This document shows, piece by piece, positions 22,830-36,388 of a stretch of DNA of 64,000 nucleotides; the stretch's first letter is position 1, and the number at the start of each line of letters is the position of its first letter. Both the position numbers and the translations under genes were made by a program. A model generated the notes under the pieces. It was not told the DNA's origin. It was given only the letters and a program-made list of their open reading frames with translations, and ran no database searches. The stretch covers positions 62,001-126,000 of the forward strand of contig VXCM01000420.1 of the NCBI GenBank assembly GCA_014773175.1. Direction: 5' to 3'. Source of the DNA: Lucifuga dentata (Eukaryota; Chordata; Actinopteri; Ophidiiformes; Bythitidae).

Positions 22830-24400
22830 GAGTCAGGACTTGTCATCCTTTAGATAAACTGTTGCAAAAGCAGACAACCACAGAAAGCAGTAAGTTATAT
22901 ACAGGAAGTTGCAAATAATTTCTCAATGGTAAATGCATTGCACAGACATGAAGAAATTGGAAAGGAGACTTAATTTACTGTTTCTCATAAAGATGCTGTG
23001 ATAAGATTATTGTTACAGGGTTCGTTGATATTTGAACAAAAAAAGTGAAATGAGAGTGAACATTTGCATTTTAACACTGGAGATATTTTTAACAGTCTAT
23101 ACTTCCTCTTTTTTTTTTTTTTTTTTTTTNTTTTTTTTTTTTTTTTTTTAATTATGTTGGTCTTAAATTTATGGAAGATTCTGCACTCTGATATTGTCAT
23201 GAGTGAATCTGAGATGCAGGCATGGTTTTATTGACACGTTTGAAGTTTAACACAACCCGGAGGAGAATATTTTGCTAATCACCAGCCACACATTTTATGA
23301 AAATGTTACAATAACAATAATTTATCTATATTCTTTCAAATGCCATCTGGTTCTAATACATCAATGCAACCTTTGATGTGGTGAAATGAATGCTCGCTGA
23401 CACCATATAGACATAATATGCAAGACTGTGATACTTTGAAACTGCAGAGCAGAGGGACTGTGTGTAATTGTAGTATTAAGGCCCTTTGATGTCCTACTAT
23501 AATTTCTACCCATCAGAAAGGGAGTCTATGGGCTCCCTGATGAGGGTTTGCTGTGCCCCTCTGTCCAGACGGCTCCCGGCTCACTCTGTAATTATGGAAA
23601 TGGAGTGTTTGTATTTATAGGCTAAGCCCACAAGCGGCTGCCCTTCTCTGTCTTGCAGCTGCAAAACATCACAGTGTAAATCGAGTGTTTCAAAATTAAA
23701 GTGGGTATACAATGGCAACATGTATAACCTGTTTAGTGTAATGGATTTGATCGTCTGCAGGTCCACTGTACCCATTTAAGCTGAGTGTAAGTGCAGAAAA
23801 CCTGTTGTTCAGTGGGTGGTTGTGGTTCATTAAACTGCATCTCATGACTGAGGCAAATCTTGGATGTATACTTTGTTGAAGTAAGGAGCTCTCCAGTTGC
23901 AGATTTAATTTCATTGTTTTAATATTTACAATAAATACACATTTTACAGTATAAAATCCATGTACATATTTATATAAATTTAAGTAAAAAATAATGCACA
24001 GGACATCAAGCCCTGATAGTGTACAGAGGGGCTGGATCCAGATGTTTCACACGAGGATACAATATCATCCAAAGGAGAATGCAATAACATTAATTCAGGC
24101 CAGTCAAATGCTGAGGCAGTTTAAATAAAACATTGTCTTGGCACATATTTGGCAACTGTATGTGCATTTTTTTTTCTCCTGTCAGCAAATACATGTACTA
24201 TGTGGTGGCCATGTAGTTGTGTCAGAGTTTTACAGTAGCACAGTCATAGAAAGGCACTTTTGTGTCAAACAGCATTCCAGTTCTGTCAAGGAAGAGTAGT
24301 ATATACAGGGCCAGCCCCTTATTGGTCTGCCTGCGCTAAAGCAAACAAAGCTTTTCTAAAGCTTTTATATAACCAAAGTAGTACCAGCTACGTTATTAGA
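22830..24400. other. Convergent intergenic region between eps15l1 and klf2
   Basis: No coding sequence was seen. It holds a T21-N-T19 run (N at 23130). On the - strand, AATAAA occurs at about 24421-24427 and 23227-23232; these are candidate ends of the klf2 transcript, which would put part of the region in the klf2 3' UTR. Confidence 0.5.
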
Positions 24401-24538
24401 AAATAATAATAGTAAAACTTTTTTATTCAATATATAAAACGACTTTGGTCATGTGGAGAACAATTTAAATAAAAAATACATCAGTTGAATCACAATACAT
24501 AACACCCCTTGATTCCCCAAGTCCTTATGTGTGCTCCT

Positions 24539-26178
<1,640 letters not shown>

Positions 26179-26310
26179 CGTTGGCTGAAATAATAACTTA
26201 TCTCTTGTCAAAATTGTGTTGATGCACCAGTCTGTGCGCCTGTTTGACTCTCGCCTCCGCCGCTGCGCTCAAGAAGTGAACAAGTTCAGATGGTAGGAGG
26301 TCCTCCAAAC

Positions 26311-26386
26311 CTTATAACTGTCTGAGTCCACGAAGCCTGGCCAATTGTGAGAGCTCAGGAAACAACGTAAATTTAGGTAAATTTAG
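26311..26386 (-). promoter_or_regulatory. klf2 core promoter: TATA, CCAAT and tandem MEF2-like sites
   Basis: Reading on -, two adjoining copies of CTAAATTTAC (26386-26377 and 26376-26367) each match nine of ten positions of the MEF2 consensus YTAWWWWTAR. ATTGG follows near 26345-26341 (reverse CCAAT), then TATAAG at 26316-26311, about 135 bp before the ATG. The order is that expected of a promoter. Mammalian KLF2 is induced by MEK5-ERK5-MEF2 through a promoter MEF2 site. The equivalence is inferred. Confidence 0.6.
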
Positions 26387-26399
26387 CTCTATATAAAGC

Positions 26400-28660
26400 G
26401 GCTCCTGGAGGGAACTGGTCTCAGTGCGTTCTGTGACAGTCCACGCAGCGCTGAGGAGCCTATAAAGTGTAGAACCTCCCCCTCAGCGTGACGCAAACAC
26501 TCCTCAGACCAGCCCACCCCACTCATGTTGGAAAAAAGGTGCAGGCAAGTTACAAACACACTGGCAATATAGCAACCATATATTCTTACGTAATATGCTG
26601 AAAAGAACAAGTTAATGACAGAAAGCTCTCTGGAGGCTTTGCTGCATTCATAGCTAAAATGCAATCATTAATATGAAATAATCGCAAAATGAGCAGGGAA
26701 AAAAACTGATTTTGACGGACTTGAATCGAGATTCAGAGGTTAAATAATTGGAAGAAAGATATGCAGAAGTGGCGAATAATATTTAATAGCAGATAATGCA
26801 TATTATTCTGTAATCAGATTTCTTGATTTTATGATAGAAATGCTCGAATTTGGCGTCAATCACCACCAGCAACACAATATCTAAAAGTAAACTGTCTTTT
26901 CATAATTCGATCATAAGGTTGAATTGATTAAAAAACTAAAAAACAATAAATGTATGTATATTTTTTCTTGCTGTTTTCTCTGTATTATATACATGTCTGT
27001 GCTCAGTTTAAAGGGATTAAGGTTTGAGGAGAGGCATGTCTTTCCAGGGATCCTGAAAAAATAAGCAACCTGCGGTAAGATTATCTTAAATAATGTTGTG
27101 TATTATAAAGAATATAGGATTTTTTTTTTTTTTTTACTGAAATAAGCGGGATCTGTTCCCAGCCTCTGTACTGCCTACACCTGCTTGGCGCGTCTTGCCC
27201 TCGGCTCATTATCATTGATGGAATATGGTTTTGTTTCTCCGCAGCAGGCTTGTCTAAACAGGCGCCAGGGTCGTCTGAAACGGTTTTTTGCGGCTTTTAA
27301 AGCTCCCACCTCTCCTGATGTAAACATTATTAAGGTAACATCCTATTCAGGTGTAAATGATGCGGACCGAGTGTCGATTGAACCAAATTTACATCACAAA
27401 CCAGCTGGATGCTTGAGATAGTCTCTGACAGACTGCAGAGTTCACCAGGCCAACTCACTCTGCACTTTATAAGTTTAAATTCTGAAACAAATATGAAATA
27501 TCAATTTATTATTTCTTATTGCAGGGAACATTCACTTGAGCTGATATTAATTTTGATTTAAGGAGCTAAAAAAATATCTAATCCACAGTGTGTCACAAAG
27601 GCAAGCCCATACATGGTTCTTGCATAATATGTGTGTGAGACCCTCTGATTAATTTCTGTTTTATCACGTCCCACTCAGCACAGGATCTACTATATGTCAT
27701 AAAAGCACATACCATCATTTAATCAAACACCCAGAGGGGAAACACAGGTACAGTTAAATAAGTAAAAGCACTCAGTGTAATGATCTGAACAAACATAGAA
27801 CAACTGAACATCATGACAGACTGATCTCCTCTCATCAAGCTGTCGTGTCCACATCACCAGTAACTCTGTCAGCTGTAAGGTTTCCACATCTTGATCCCAG
27901 ATCGGTGCTGTGAGTTGAGTGGAAAGAGCGTCAAATGGCAGAGATCCAGTAAAGCCAGGGAGGAAGCAGAGCGGCCAGCCTGATGTTTGAACTCCTGATC
28001 CTGACCCTGACTCCAGCAGCAGTCCTCCTCCTCCTCTGCTACCAGCGAAAGTAACAACACTCTCACTTCCTCTGTCACTCAGCTACCTTTAACACTCTTG
28101 CTAGCTCACATATAGCCCTATCTTAAAATTTAACTGCACAATATGCCTAACAGTGTCACGTGATTTACATCTTTTGTGATTTTGAAATCCTTATTGCACC
28201 ATGTTGGAGGGCCTCACCTGGTCAGAGCTGCTCAGGTTTAGCAGCATAGCTAGTCTGTGAAGTGCAGCAAAGGGACCACAAAGGCAAAAACGTAGAACTG
28301 TTGTCAGGTCCCGCTTTCCCAGGATAGAGCACCCACTAACTCACAGCGTGTAAAAGACAGGTTTGTATTTCATTCTGATTTGTCACTTCCTGTGGAGAAG
28401 TTTACGTACCCAATAACAGAATTTCATTTGGGCAAACTGGGCCTCAAGTAGAGTGGGTGGGACGCTTTTGACTGCATCCCACATAAAAAAAATCTTTCAC
28501 AGTGGAGGTTTTGGTTTAAGAGAGTGGTAAGAAGTTCATAATAAAGTGATACTTTGCTGATCCCTGTGAGGGAAGTTTCTTTGTCTGGCTCCTCTATAGC
28601 GAGGTCAAAGGTCAACAATAGAATAAAACCCTTAGACCTGGATGGTGTTGGAAGATGTCC
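26400..28660. other. klf2 upstream region, no gene recognised
   Basis: It is AT-rich with a T16 run near 27120. A GC-richer patch at about 27150-27420, roughly 0.9-1.1 kb upstream of the likely klf2 start, contains TGTAAACA (27319-27326, forkhead type) and AGGTGTAA (27349-27356, T-box type). A 78-codon open frame across it has no recognisable protein similarity. It is possible regulatory DNA. Confidence 0.4.
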
Positions 28661-28669
28661 TAAAATTAT

Positions 28670-28965
28670 TTACTTAAGTAAAAGTGCTTATACCACAGTA
28701 TGAAAATATGCTGTGTCAGGTAAAAGTATTCAATGCATCGATAATGAAAATGCATTTATGAACAACCTTGTATCTCCAGTTTGAGGGATGTTAACGCTTT
28801 TTGGTAATTTGAAGGCTTACATGCTTCTTGATAACCTTTTTCCCTTTATAAAACTGTTGAGATTATCTTTAAAATGCATTGACTGCCAAGCTAAAAGTAC
28901 AAATATTTTAAACCTGTAGTTAAACACAGTACTTGAGTAAATAGACTAATATACTTTACAGCTCC
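28670..28965. repeat. AAGTACTT-rich teleost interspersed repeat (hAT-like), copy
   Basis: Blocks such as TACTTAAGTAAAAGTGCTTA, GTAAAAGTATTCAATGCATC and CAGTACTTGAGTAAATAGAC are the hallmark of an abundant fish repeat. Related pieces lie at about 37755-37875, 38790-39240 and 56690-56905. The class assignment is from general familiarity, not a search. Confidence 0.55.
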
Positions 28966-29276
28966 AGGCCTGCCTGGTAGGGATTCATTGTTTTCACCAC
29001 AGACTCCTCAGCAGTGTGGATTCTTGTACTAAAGTCACTCGTGTCTCTGCGACCTCCTGCAGCCTTGTTTGCTGCACATTTGACTTTCCCTGCAGAAGAG
29101 GAACCACTAAAATGATTGTGTGAAAGCAAAGTTTGAAAGTGGATGAGCAACATTTCCACTGAAGCTTCTGAAAATGTCTTTTCCTGAATTCAGCATTACA
29201 CAATAGTTTTACCATTGGGCAACCTGATATGTCATTTCACAATTGTAAAGTTTGTACTATTGGTACTGCTGACATC

Positions 29277-29323
29277 TGTCCATATATATATATCTATATA
29301 TATATAGATATATATATACAGTA
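29277..29323. repeat. (TA)n microsatellite with palindromic TATATAGATATA units
   Basis: Alternating TA interrupted by single C or G bases in a symmetric arrangement. It could extrude a hairpin. Confidence 0.85.
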
Positions 29324-29809
29324 TACTTACAGTAAATTAATCAAATATTCACAGGTTCTCAAGTTCATGTTGGCAGTGATCCCAGATTTTCACATGATTA
29401 TAGAACTCTTATAGAACCATACTCCTGTTTTTTTCAAGAATTTGTCTTTATGATGACAAAATCCTATGTTTTTTGGGTGGATTACATGGTTCATTGTATA
29501 GATGCACTATATGTCTCATATTCTCCGTCTGGAAGTGATGAAATGTTGTGTTGTTGCTAATAAGTTGTCCGTGGGCTGTTTAAGTCAATGACAATAATAC
29601 AGGCATGCATCATGTGTGTGTCAGGTCTGTAGCTCTTCCGTCACTGCGGTGAGGATTTGGACACATCAGCTTTGCCTCATGTGGTGTACTCCACTAACGT
29701 CCATGGAAAAACAGTGTGTAAGTAAGTGTGAGAGGTTGCTTCAGGTTTGCATGGGATGTCCCGCCTGAGCGAGAGTCTGTGAGAGTTTGAGAGTGAGTGG
29801 GATTCTGCT

Positions 29810-29849
29810 CTGGGCTTATATAGCCCAGTTATTTTTAACCACCCACCCC
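29810..29849. promoter_or_regulatory. Motif cluster: TATA-centred palindrome, MEF2 site, CACCC boxes
   Basis: CTGGGCT-TATAT-AGCCCAG is a 7-bp-arm palindrome. It is followed directly by TTATTTTTAA (29829-29838, exact MEF2 consensus) and then two CCACCC boxes. It lies about 3.5 kb upstream of klf2 in a GC-richer island. It could be an enhancer of klf2 or a promoter; no transcript is visible. Confidence 0.4.
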
Positions 29850-30149
29850 TTGCTTATTACAGCATTTCCCCCCCGGACCACTCAGGAAGCACGTTTGGCT
29901 CCTTTTCCTGCTCACACGCGGCCAGATTCAAACAGAATCAAAGAATGATAGCATTGAGGTTCTCCATCCCCCCTGTTGGAAAAGAAGGGGGGGAGGAGAG
30001 AAAAATGAGGGGGAGAGAAATGTTCAGCAGAAAAGAAAAGACTGGCACACGCCAGTGGCGTGACATTCAAAGAGTTGGCTCCAGTCCTACTCCAATTTCA
30101 GAGACCCTCAAACATTTGGAAAGAAGGGGGAACACGGCAGATAGATGTG

Positions 30150-30172
30150 AACACACACACACACACACACAC
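30150..30172. repeat. (AC)n microsatellite
   Basis: Eleven AC units. Confidence 0.95.
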
Positions 30173-30737
30173 ATACACAGACGGTGTTAGTACATGGGGA
30201 GAATTATTCACTGTGGTTTCTTTTGTGAATTAGCATAACCGAAGAGCAGTTGAGTTTCACTGTTAAAGACAGCTGTCAACAAACAGTAACTGAACTGCCA
30301 GTAAGCAACCTACAGTTCGTACGGTATTTAATGCTTCATTAAAATATCATGTTACATGACACTACCTGATTGTTGTTAGCCAGCTGATACTGGGAAACAA
30401 AGCAAGCAAGGAACACAGAGAAAAACAAGCCTTATATCACTTTTTGATTTGCCATTATATGCATGTTTATGGAAACAAAACCTTTAAGAGACCAGATTAA
30501 ATTACTTAAGGGGCACTCATTACAGTGCATAGTCTGCCAAGGCTGATAAAACTGACACAAAAAAGTATCATGTTCTAATAATATTCTGGCCTAAAGAGAA
30601 ATTACTATAACAGATTTTTTTTTTTTTTAAATTTTCTATATGTTGCAACTATTAAAGATACATTAAAACTGTTTGCATGCTGCTGAATTGTTACTGTACA
30701 GCATTTCCATTAATGTGCTCTCTGTTCAAGCATATAT

Positions 30738-31096
30738 TTGGGCAGATCCAGATCCTTATCTGAATCAATTCAGTCCAGATCCTTATCTGGATCTGGACTG
30801 AATTGATAGTCTATCATGGGATAAGTATGCCTGAGTTTTTTTTCAGTCAGATTGAAGAAATTAGCAAAAAAAAAAAAAAAAAAAAAAGGCCCTATTTTGA
30901 AGGAAACTCCTGGATCCGCTTCTGGATTTGGATCTTTACCAAAACGTAGTGACTTTTTCTCTGGGCCCCACCCTTTGACCATGTTTTGTCAAAATCATTT
31001 CATAACTTTTTGAGTAATCTTGCTAAGAAACAAACAAACAAACAAACAATGAATCAACCAGCAGATGTGGATGAAAAAAACCTCCTTGGTAGAGGC
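30738..31096 (+). mobile_element. RTE/LINE-like 3' tail fragment
   Basis: The order of GGATCTGGAT-type blocks, CCACCCTTTGACC, AACTTTTTGAGTAATCTTGC, an (AAAC)n run at 31024-31049 and a closing CCTCCTTGGTAGAGGC resembles the 3' end of a common fish non-LTR repeat. A reverse-oriented relative lies at about 47084-47335. No reverse transcriptase remains. Confidence 0.45.
30765..30806. repeat. Perfect 18-bp inverted repeat with 6-nt loop
   Basis: Arms 30765-30782 and 30789-30806 are exact reverse complements, with loop TTATCT. It lies inside the RTE-like fragment. Confidence 0.9.
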
Positions 31097-31099
31097 AAA

Positions 31100-33130
31100 A
31101 GCTGCTTTCTGTCTTCTTACATAAGACAGTTATTTCATCACATTATTCATTTGTCAGTATTACAAACAGATGATTTACATTCTTGGAAAGTTAAAAAAAA
31201 ACCCAAGAGACTTGCAAAAAAATCCTAACTTGTACTGTATCTGTGAAAATGTATGGATTCAATCATTCTTAATTTTGTTTGCAACACTATCCAATATACC
31301 TGTTTATCATCTGTACACACATTATGAAGGTGAGAGTTTGGAACACAAAGGGCACACACTGGCCCATGTTACATTCCACAACACCTCTGCATTAAAACAG
31401 CCAGTGTCTGGCTTCCACAGAACCCAAACACGTGTCTCGACAACCAGCACAGCTTTCACCAGCTGTTATGGAAACCCACCTTTTAAAAATACGCAGCTCA
31501 CTCTGGCTAACATGGCAGAATAATGACTACATGTGGATATAATTGAGTCAGTAGAGCATCAGGGGGATGGGCCCCACTTTATTAGCTGTTAACACCAGGA
31601 ATCATACCGGTTTCTCTCGTCACATCACACACACACACATGGCTTCTCTGGCTGTGAAAATGTTGTTTTTTTCTCTCCAAAGTGCAAAGAAAGGTGCTTT
31701 TGATTTGATAAATGAGAATGGACAGGCTCTCAGGGGCTTGAAGTGGGTCACTCTGAGAACACTGGAACATTTTCAGACCATGACAGTCCAAAGTGTTGGC
31801 CAGAGTTGCTGCACAACTTATTTTATCATGTATGTACAACTTACTTTATCATTGTAAGCACTGTTTATGCATAAAATTGAAACGGTCTCTTCAAAAAAGT
31901 GATAGTTTGTTTAGCAATGACTTTTGTACTTTAGTTTTCTTTGTCACATGTCCTAGTTATCCAATAATGTTTCCAGTTTAGGTTCTGAGAAGATACTTCA
32001 AAGCATCTTCAGGTCTGATTTGTCATTGGTCAGACTCTTGATTGATTTGTTTAAAACAATGACAACTTTCATGGCAACAATCTAAATTTCCTCCAGGTTA
32101 ACGGTTATCCGATTTAATGTGTGCATTTGTCTATCATTCACGCAATTATTGCTTATTAATATTATATTGGTTGATATTATTCCATTACTTGATCCTGTGA
32201 TGTAATTCTGTGAACAGCGAGACAAAGAGCCTTTATTTCCATTTGTATTTCCTCGTAAACAACATTCTGCTTTATTCTTTTCTGCATACACTGATTCATA
32301 TCCATCCAGTGTGAGCAGCTAACATGGCTAACCGATGAACACTTTGAATAAGCTGATACTGTATAGAATATATCTTATAAAAGCCAGGAAAGGCCTGTAT
32401 TTTTCTCCGTGTGGGACGACAGCCTCAGACCTGTGCGCATTTGAACATGCCGAACTAAACTGTGCCAGCTGTTCAAATAGCAAAACCCGGCCTCAACAAA
32501 GGTTCCCCATTGAAGCTGCACTCCGCTTGATTGAGTGATCCAGCCTGCAGTGCACTTTATAGTGTACACACCTCAAAATGGCGACATTTGTAAAACTCTA
32601 ATAAAAACATTCCTGCAGCGAGGAATGCTCCAGGTATTTCCTCCCCTACACCTGGTTACGATTCCTTGAGTGCACTCGTCTGTTTTCACAGAACCACAGT
32701 GTTTCGGGGAGAGGATATTGATCCCGTATTTGTGAATGGAGTTGTGTTTGCTAAGTGGATGACATTGAAAACACGAGTCCCTTAAAAGGCTGCATAGCTT
32801 GAGGCCTTCTCAGCCAAACTGTCAGGAGTGCATTGGTGAGCTGGTTGGGAAATGTTTGCATGAGTAATAGAGTAATGGTGAAATGAATGGACCTATGTAG
32901 TGAGGAGTGGGAGTCATCTTGTATGAAATCACACAGGAGGCAGTGACAGGTCATCAGCTGAAATGTTGCATACAAGGGTCAAAAGGTCAGTGTGTCTGAC
33001 CGTAAAAATGAGAACAAACTTGTTGTACGTGTGAAAGAGGTTAAACGTCATCCAGGATTAAAAAATACGTTCTACATCATCTGCAGCATGTGACTGTATG
33101 AGGACACATCAAGGAGAGTTTCTCAACCTT
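31100..33130. other. Intergenic, no gene recognised
   Basis: Only short, compositionally biased open frames without recognisable domains or paired splice sites. Confidence 0.5.
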
Positions 33131-33143
33131 TGGTCCAGGACAG

Positions 33144-33384
33144 GGTCAGATTGGGATCCTACTTTTTACTGGGACTTTAAGGTGTTGGGGGGGGGAGGAG
33201 ATATGGTATGGCCAGACGAAGATGCCAGTGATGTCGGAGGTGGGGGTGAATAACTCCATAATTGTCCGCTCTTTCCTGTTTCTCCATGCCAACAAAATTA
33301 GAAAATAAAATTTAAAAAAAATTACGTTTGCTGACCACCGGGAAAAGTCCTGCCTCTCCAGATGGCCAATCTGACCCTGGTCCA
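33144..33384. mobile_element. MITE with CAGGGTCAGATTGG terminal inverted repeats
   Basis: The left end is ACAGGGTCAGATTGGGATCC and the right end is GGCCAATCTGACCCTGG. About 240 bp, with a G9 run near the left end. The region 63437-63513 carries the same end and adjoining block in inverse orientation. Confidence 0.6.
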
Positions 33385-33389
33385 GGACC

Positions 33390-36300
33390 TCAGGGGGTCA
33401 CAGGATATTTTTAAGGCCTGATGTTTTCACATTTGATATATCTGACGAGTATTTGACAATCTGAAGTAATTTACAGCTCTCTAGTTGCTGAAGTCATTAT
33501 ACAGAAAAACCAAATATGTAATGTGATAGGCAGTCAGAGCTGAACTGGTTTATTCTTTGTGACTGAGGCCAGGAAGCATCGTAAGCTTTTCTGCCAGCTG
33601 ACCAGCACTCAGTCAGTCAATAACCCATCGGCCTGTGGCTCTGAAAGGTCAGACAGGTTCCCCTGCACATTGCAGATGGTATCTCAAAGGAGCACAGGGA
33701 CATTAACCCTCAGTCAAACTGCCATAAAACATCCCTGGTTTTGGAGTGGGTGAGGGGTGGAAATAATGCTGATGGATGGATTTTAGTCATTGCTGCATGT
33801 AGTGGAATGGAAATCATGAATGTCTGCCTTGATGGATACATTTTTATTTAATGATAGCTGCAGTGTGGGTTTTATTTCAAGTATCATGTAACTGCGAAGA
33901 AAAAGCTGAGCAAGTGATTTCTGGGTACAATAAGTGAAAAACTGATTTCCTCCCTTGGACAGTTAGAACAGTTAAAGGGAGTGATCAGGTGCTGAGGGTG
34001 TATCTGCAACTGAGTAATTTAGATTTTGGGTTTGGTTACAAAACGGTAGAGTAGATAACAAGCTGTGGTTGACGAACAAACGAGATCCGGTGTGCAGACA
34101 CTAACTGGCACGCGTAGGATTCAAATTTTGATGTGTCTCTCTTTCACTCTTAGCCTGCTGACAGGAACTGATGTTTGCAGTGTGGTTTGTCAGCCGACCA
34201 GGTGAGTCCGAAATACGCAGAGCGAATCCACACCAATGTAAAATATTCTGTGCATCATGTGTGAAGTGTGCTACCTCAAAGGCGAGAGTGGTTTGCTGAG
34301 CTGCGTGTCGGTTTCCTCTCCAACTTTTAGCAGTTTCTTTTGTGGCTATATGCAATCCACTGATGTAACCTGATTTAAAATCTGTAGTAAATCCTTTACT
34401 GCTGGAGGATTTTCATTTAAGTTAAATACAGTAGAATTTTCTTATGTAACAAAACTCAAAATGCCCACATAGTGCACAATATAATGTCAAAAAGAGTTTA
34501 AACCCCCCCTAAGGAGTCAAATCAGTCAAATTACCTCTGCAGCCACACACCTAATTGATTTATTTACTACACCTGGCTCCAATAAATGGCACCAAAAGGC
34601 TGCTTACTGGTCTATTTAACACTTCAGCTAAGGTATAATTAGCTGATAGTAATGGCTTTGGGGCCTCACCCGACTGGGTAACTTCAAACTCCTTAAACTC
34701 CCCCTTCTATCCCTGCTGCTCTTTAATAACCTGTATCTTGTGTATTATCTGTGTCTCATCACTCACTTCCTGAATGGGGCCTACCACTGATTATGCTGTA
34801 ATTTATGGGCTTTTTTTTTTTGCTTTTTTTTTTTAAAAGGCTCTGAGGTTAAATGATGGGAGGCTGCTAAGAATGAAGAGTGAACGCTAATCTAAAATTT
34901 AGCCTTTAAACTTTGAACCTGTATCAGCAACACATTGGGGGTTCAAGGGTCAGGTTTAAACTGGAAAACTGACTGACCTCAGTTTCTCTCTCTCTCTCTC
35001 TCTCTGTTTGTGCAGGGATCAGGTTATTATTCCGAGGAAGAAGAGTTGACGCAAGTGGCCTGTGGTATCTTTTATGACTGTGTCTCTTATTCATTGGACA
35101 ACTTCTCCCTAGATGAGTGATCATCTTGTGCTGTCACAGTGAACGGTGAGTGTAACATACACACACGCGCACACACATACTGTACATACACACCCAGTGC
35201 ATAGCAACGGCATGTGCTGTGATGGAACGGGAAGGCTGGCATACAACAGTGCTAATTCCTCAACATCTAGCTCTCAGAGGCTAGTTTGAGGGTCAAAGGT
35301 CAAAAAAGCTGGTCCTCTGAGGTGTCCTGAAGTCCATGACCTCTGAAGGGCTTGAGGTTTTAACCCTCTCAACCTTGACTGACCACTTAAAGCTCACCTG
35401 TGCTCTCCTTCATCACTTATCAGGCTTGATCTTGTTTGTGGCTCAGCTCCACTGTCAGAACCTGTTTTCTCACACTGGCTACTCACAAGACCTGTTGGCC
35501 ATGTCGCCCTTTAAGCCACGAACATTAACAGTTCAGGTAATGACTCTTGCCTCTGCTAATTCCTCCTGTTTTTGTTCCCATCTAAGCCCTCACTACTGAC
35601 AGCGTGTCTGGGCACTTCTCTCCAGCAGGACAGGTCATGTACTTCAACCTGTGGCAGGCCAGGCATAAACACACTTGATCCATAAATGCGCACGTGCTCA
35701 TTTTGAAGGAGCACCCTGGAGCTTTGGGTGACATTCTCAAATGCAGCTGCTGTGTTTAACCTGAGGCGCAGCAATCAGCAGCAAAGACGTGGTGTATGAT
35801 TGTAAGCCTTCCTAATCTACCTGCCTGCATATTACGCTTTAGACAGTCTTTTGTTAAAGGAATAGAGATGTTCTTTGATAAAAGCCATGTGATGAAACAT
35901 TTTCTATTAAGTAAAATGCTCTAATGACAAAGAGATTTAAGGAACTGCATTCCAGCACAAATAAAAAGAGTCATGGTTTTAAAATCAAACTGTGAATGTG
36001 TTTGTATGATGATAGCTTATCTGTCATTTATGCAAATAAACAGAATAAAAAAGTTGACAGCAGTTTAAAAGTTCTGCTTTATGGTCTTTAATGAGTCAGA
36101 TATTATAGCTTTTCAGTGTTTGCTGTACTTGACAGAGGTGTACTCTGGTTTAATCCAGCTGGTAACCACTTCCTGTGTTTCGAACAGTGAATCTTCTCGC
36201 AGTTTGGCCATCATTTCCTGAAATGTGTCTTTCGTGAGTGTTTGTGTGTACAGTATGCGTGTCTATTTTAACACAAACTGATGCGGCTTGCATGTTTGCA
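33390..36300. other. Intergenic, no certain gene; one exon-like segment
   Basis: Mostly AT-rich unique-looking sequence. The segment 35016-35145 is flanked by a (TC)n tract plus TGCAG and by CGGTGAGTGT, so it could be a non-coding or terminal exon. Its 34-codon open frame matches no protein I know. Confidence 0.35.
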
Positions 36301-36364
36301 ATGAGCAATCACAGTTCCTCTCTACTACATAAAATATGTATTTTTTTGAAAGTACACTAATACT

Positions 36365-36388
36365 GTGTGTGTGTGTGTGTGTGTGTGC
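36365..36388. repeat. (TG)n microsatellite
   Basis: About twelve TG units. Confidence 0.9.
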
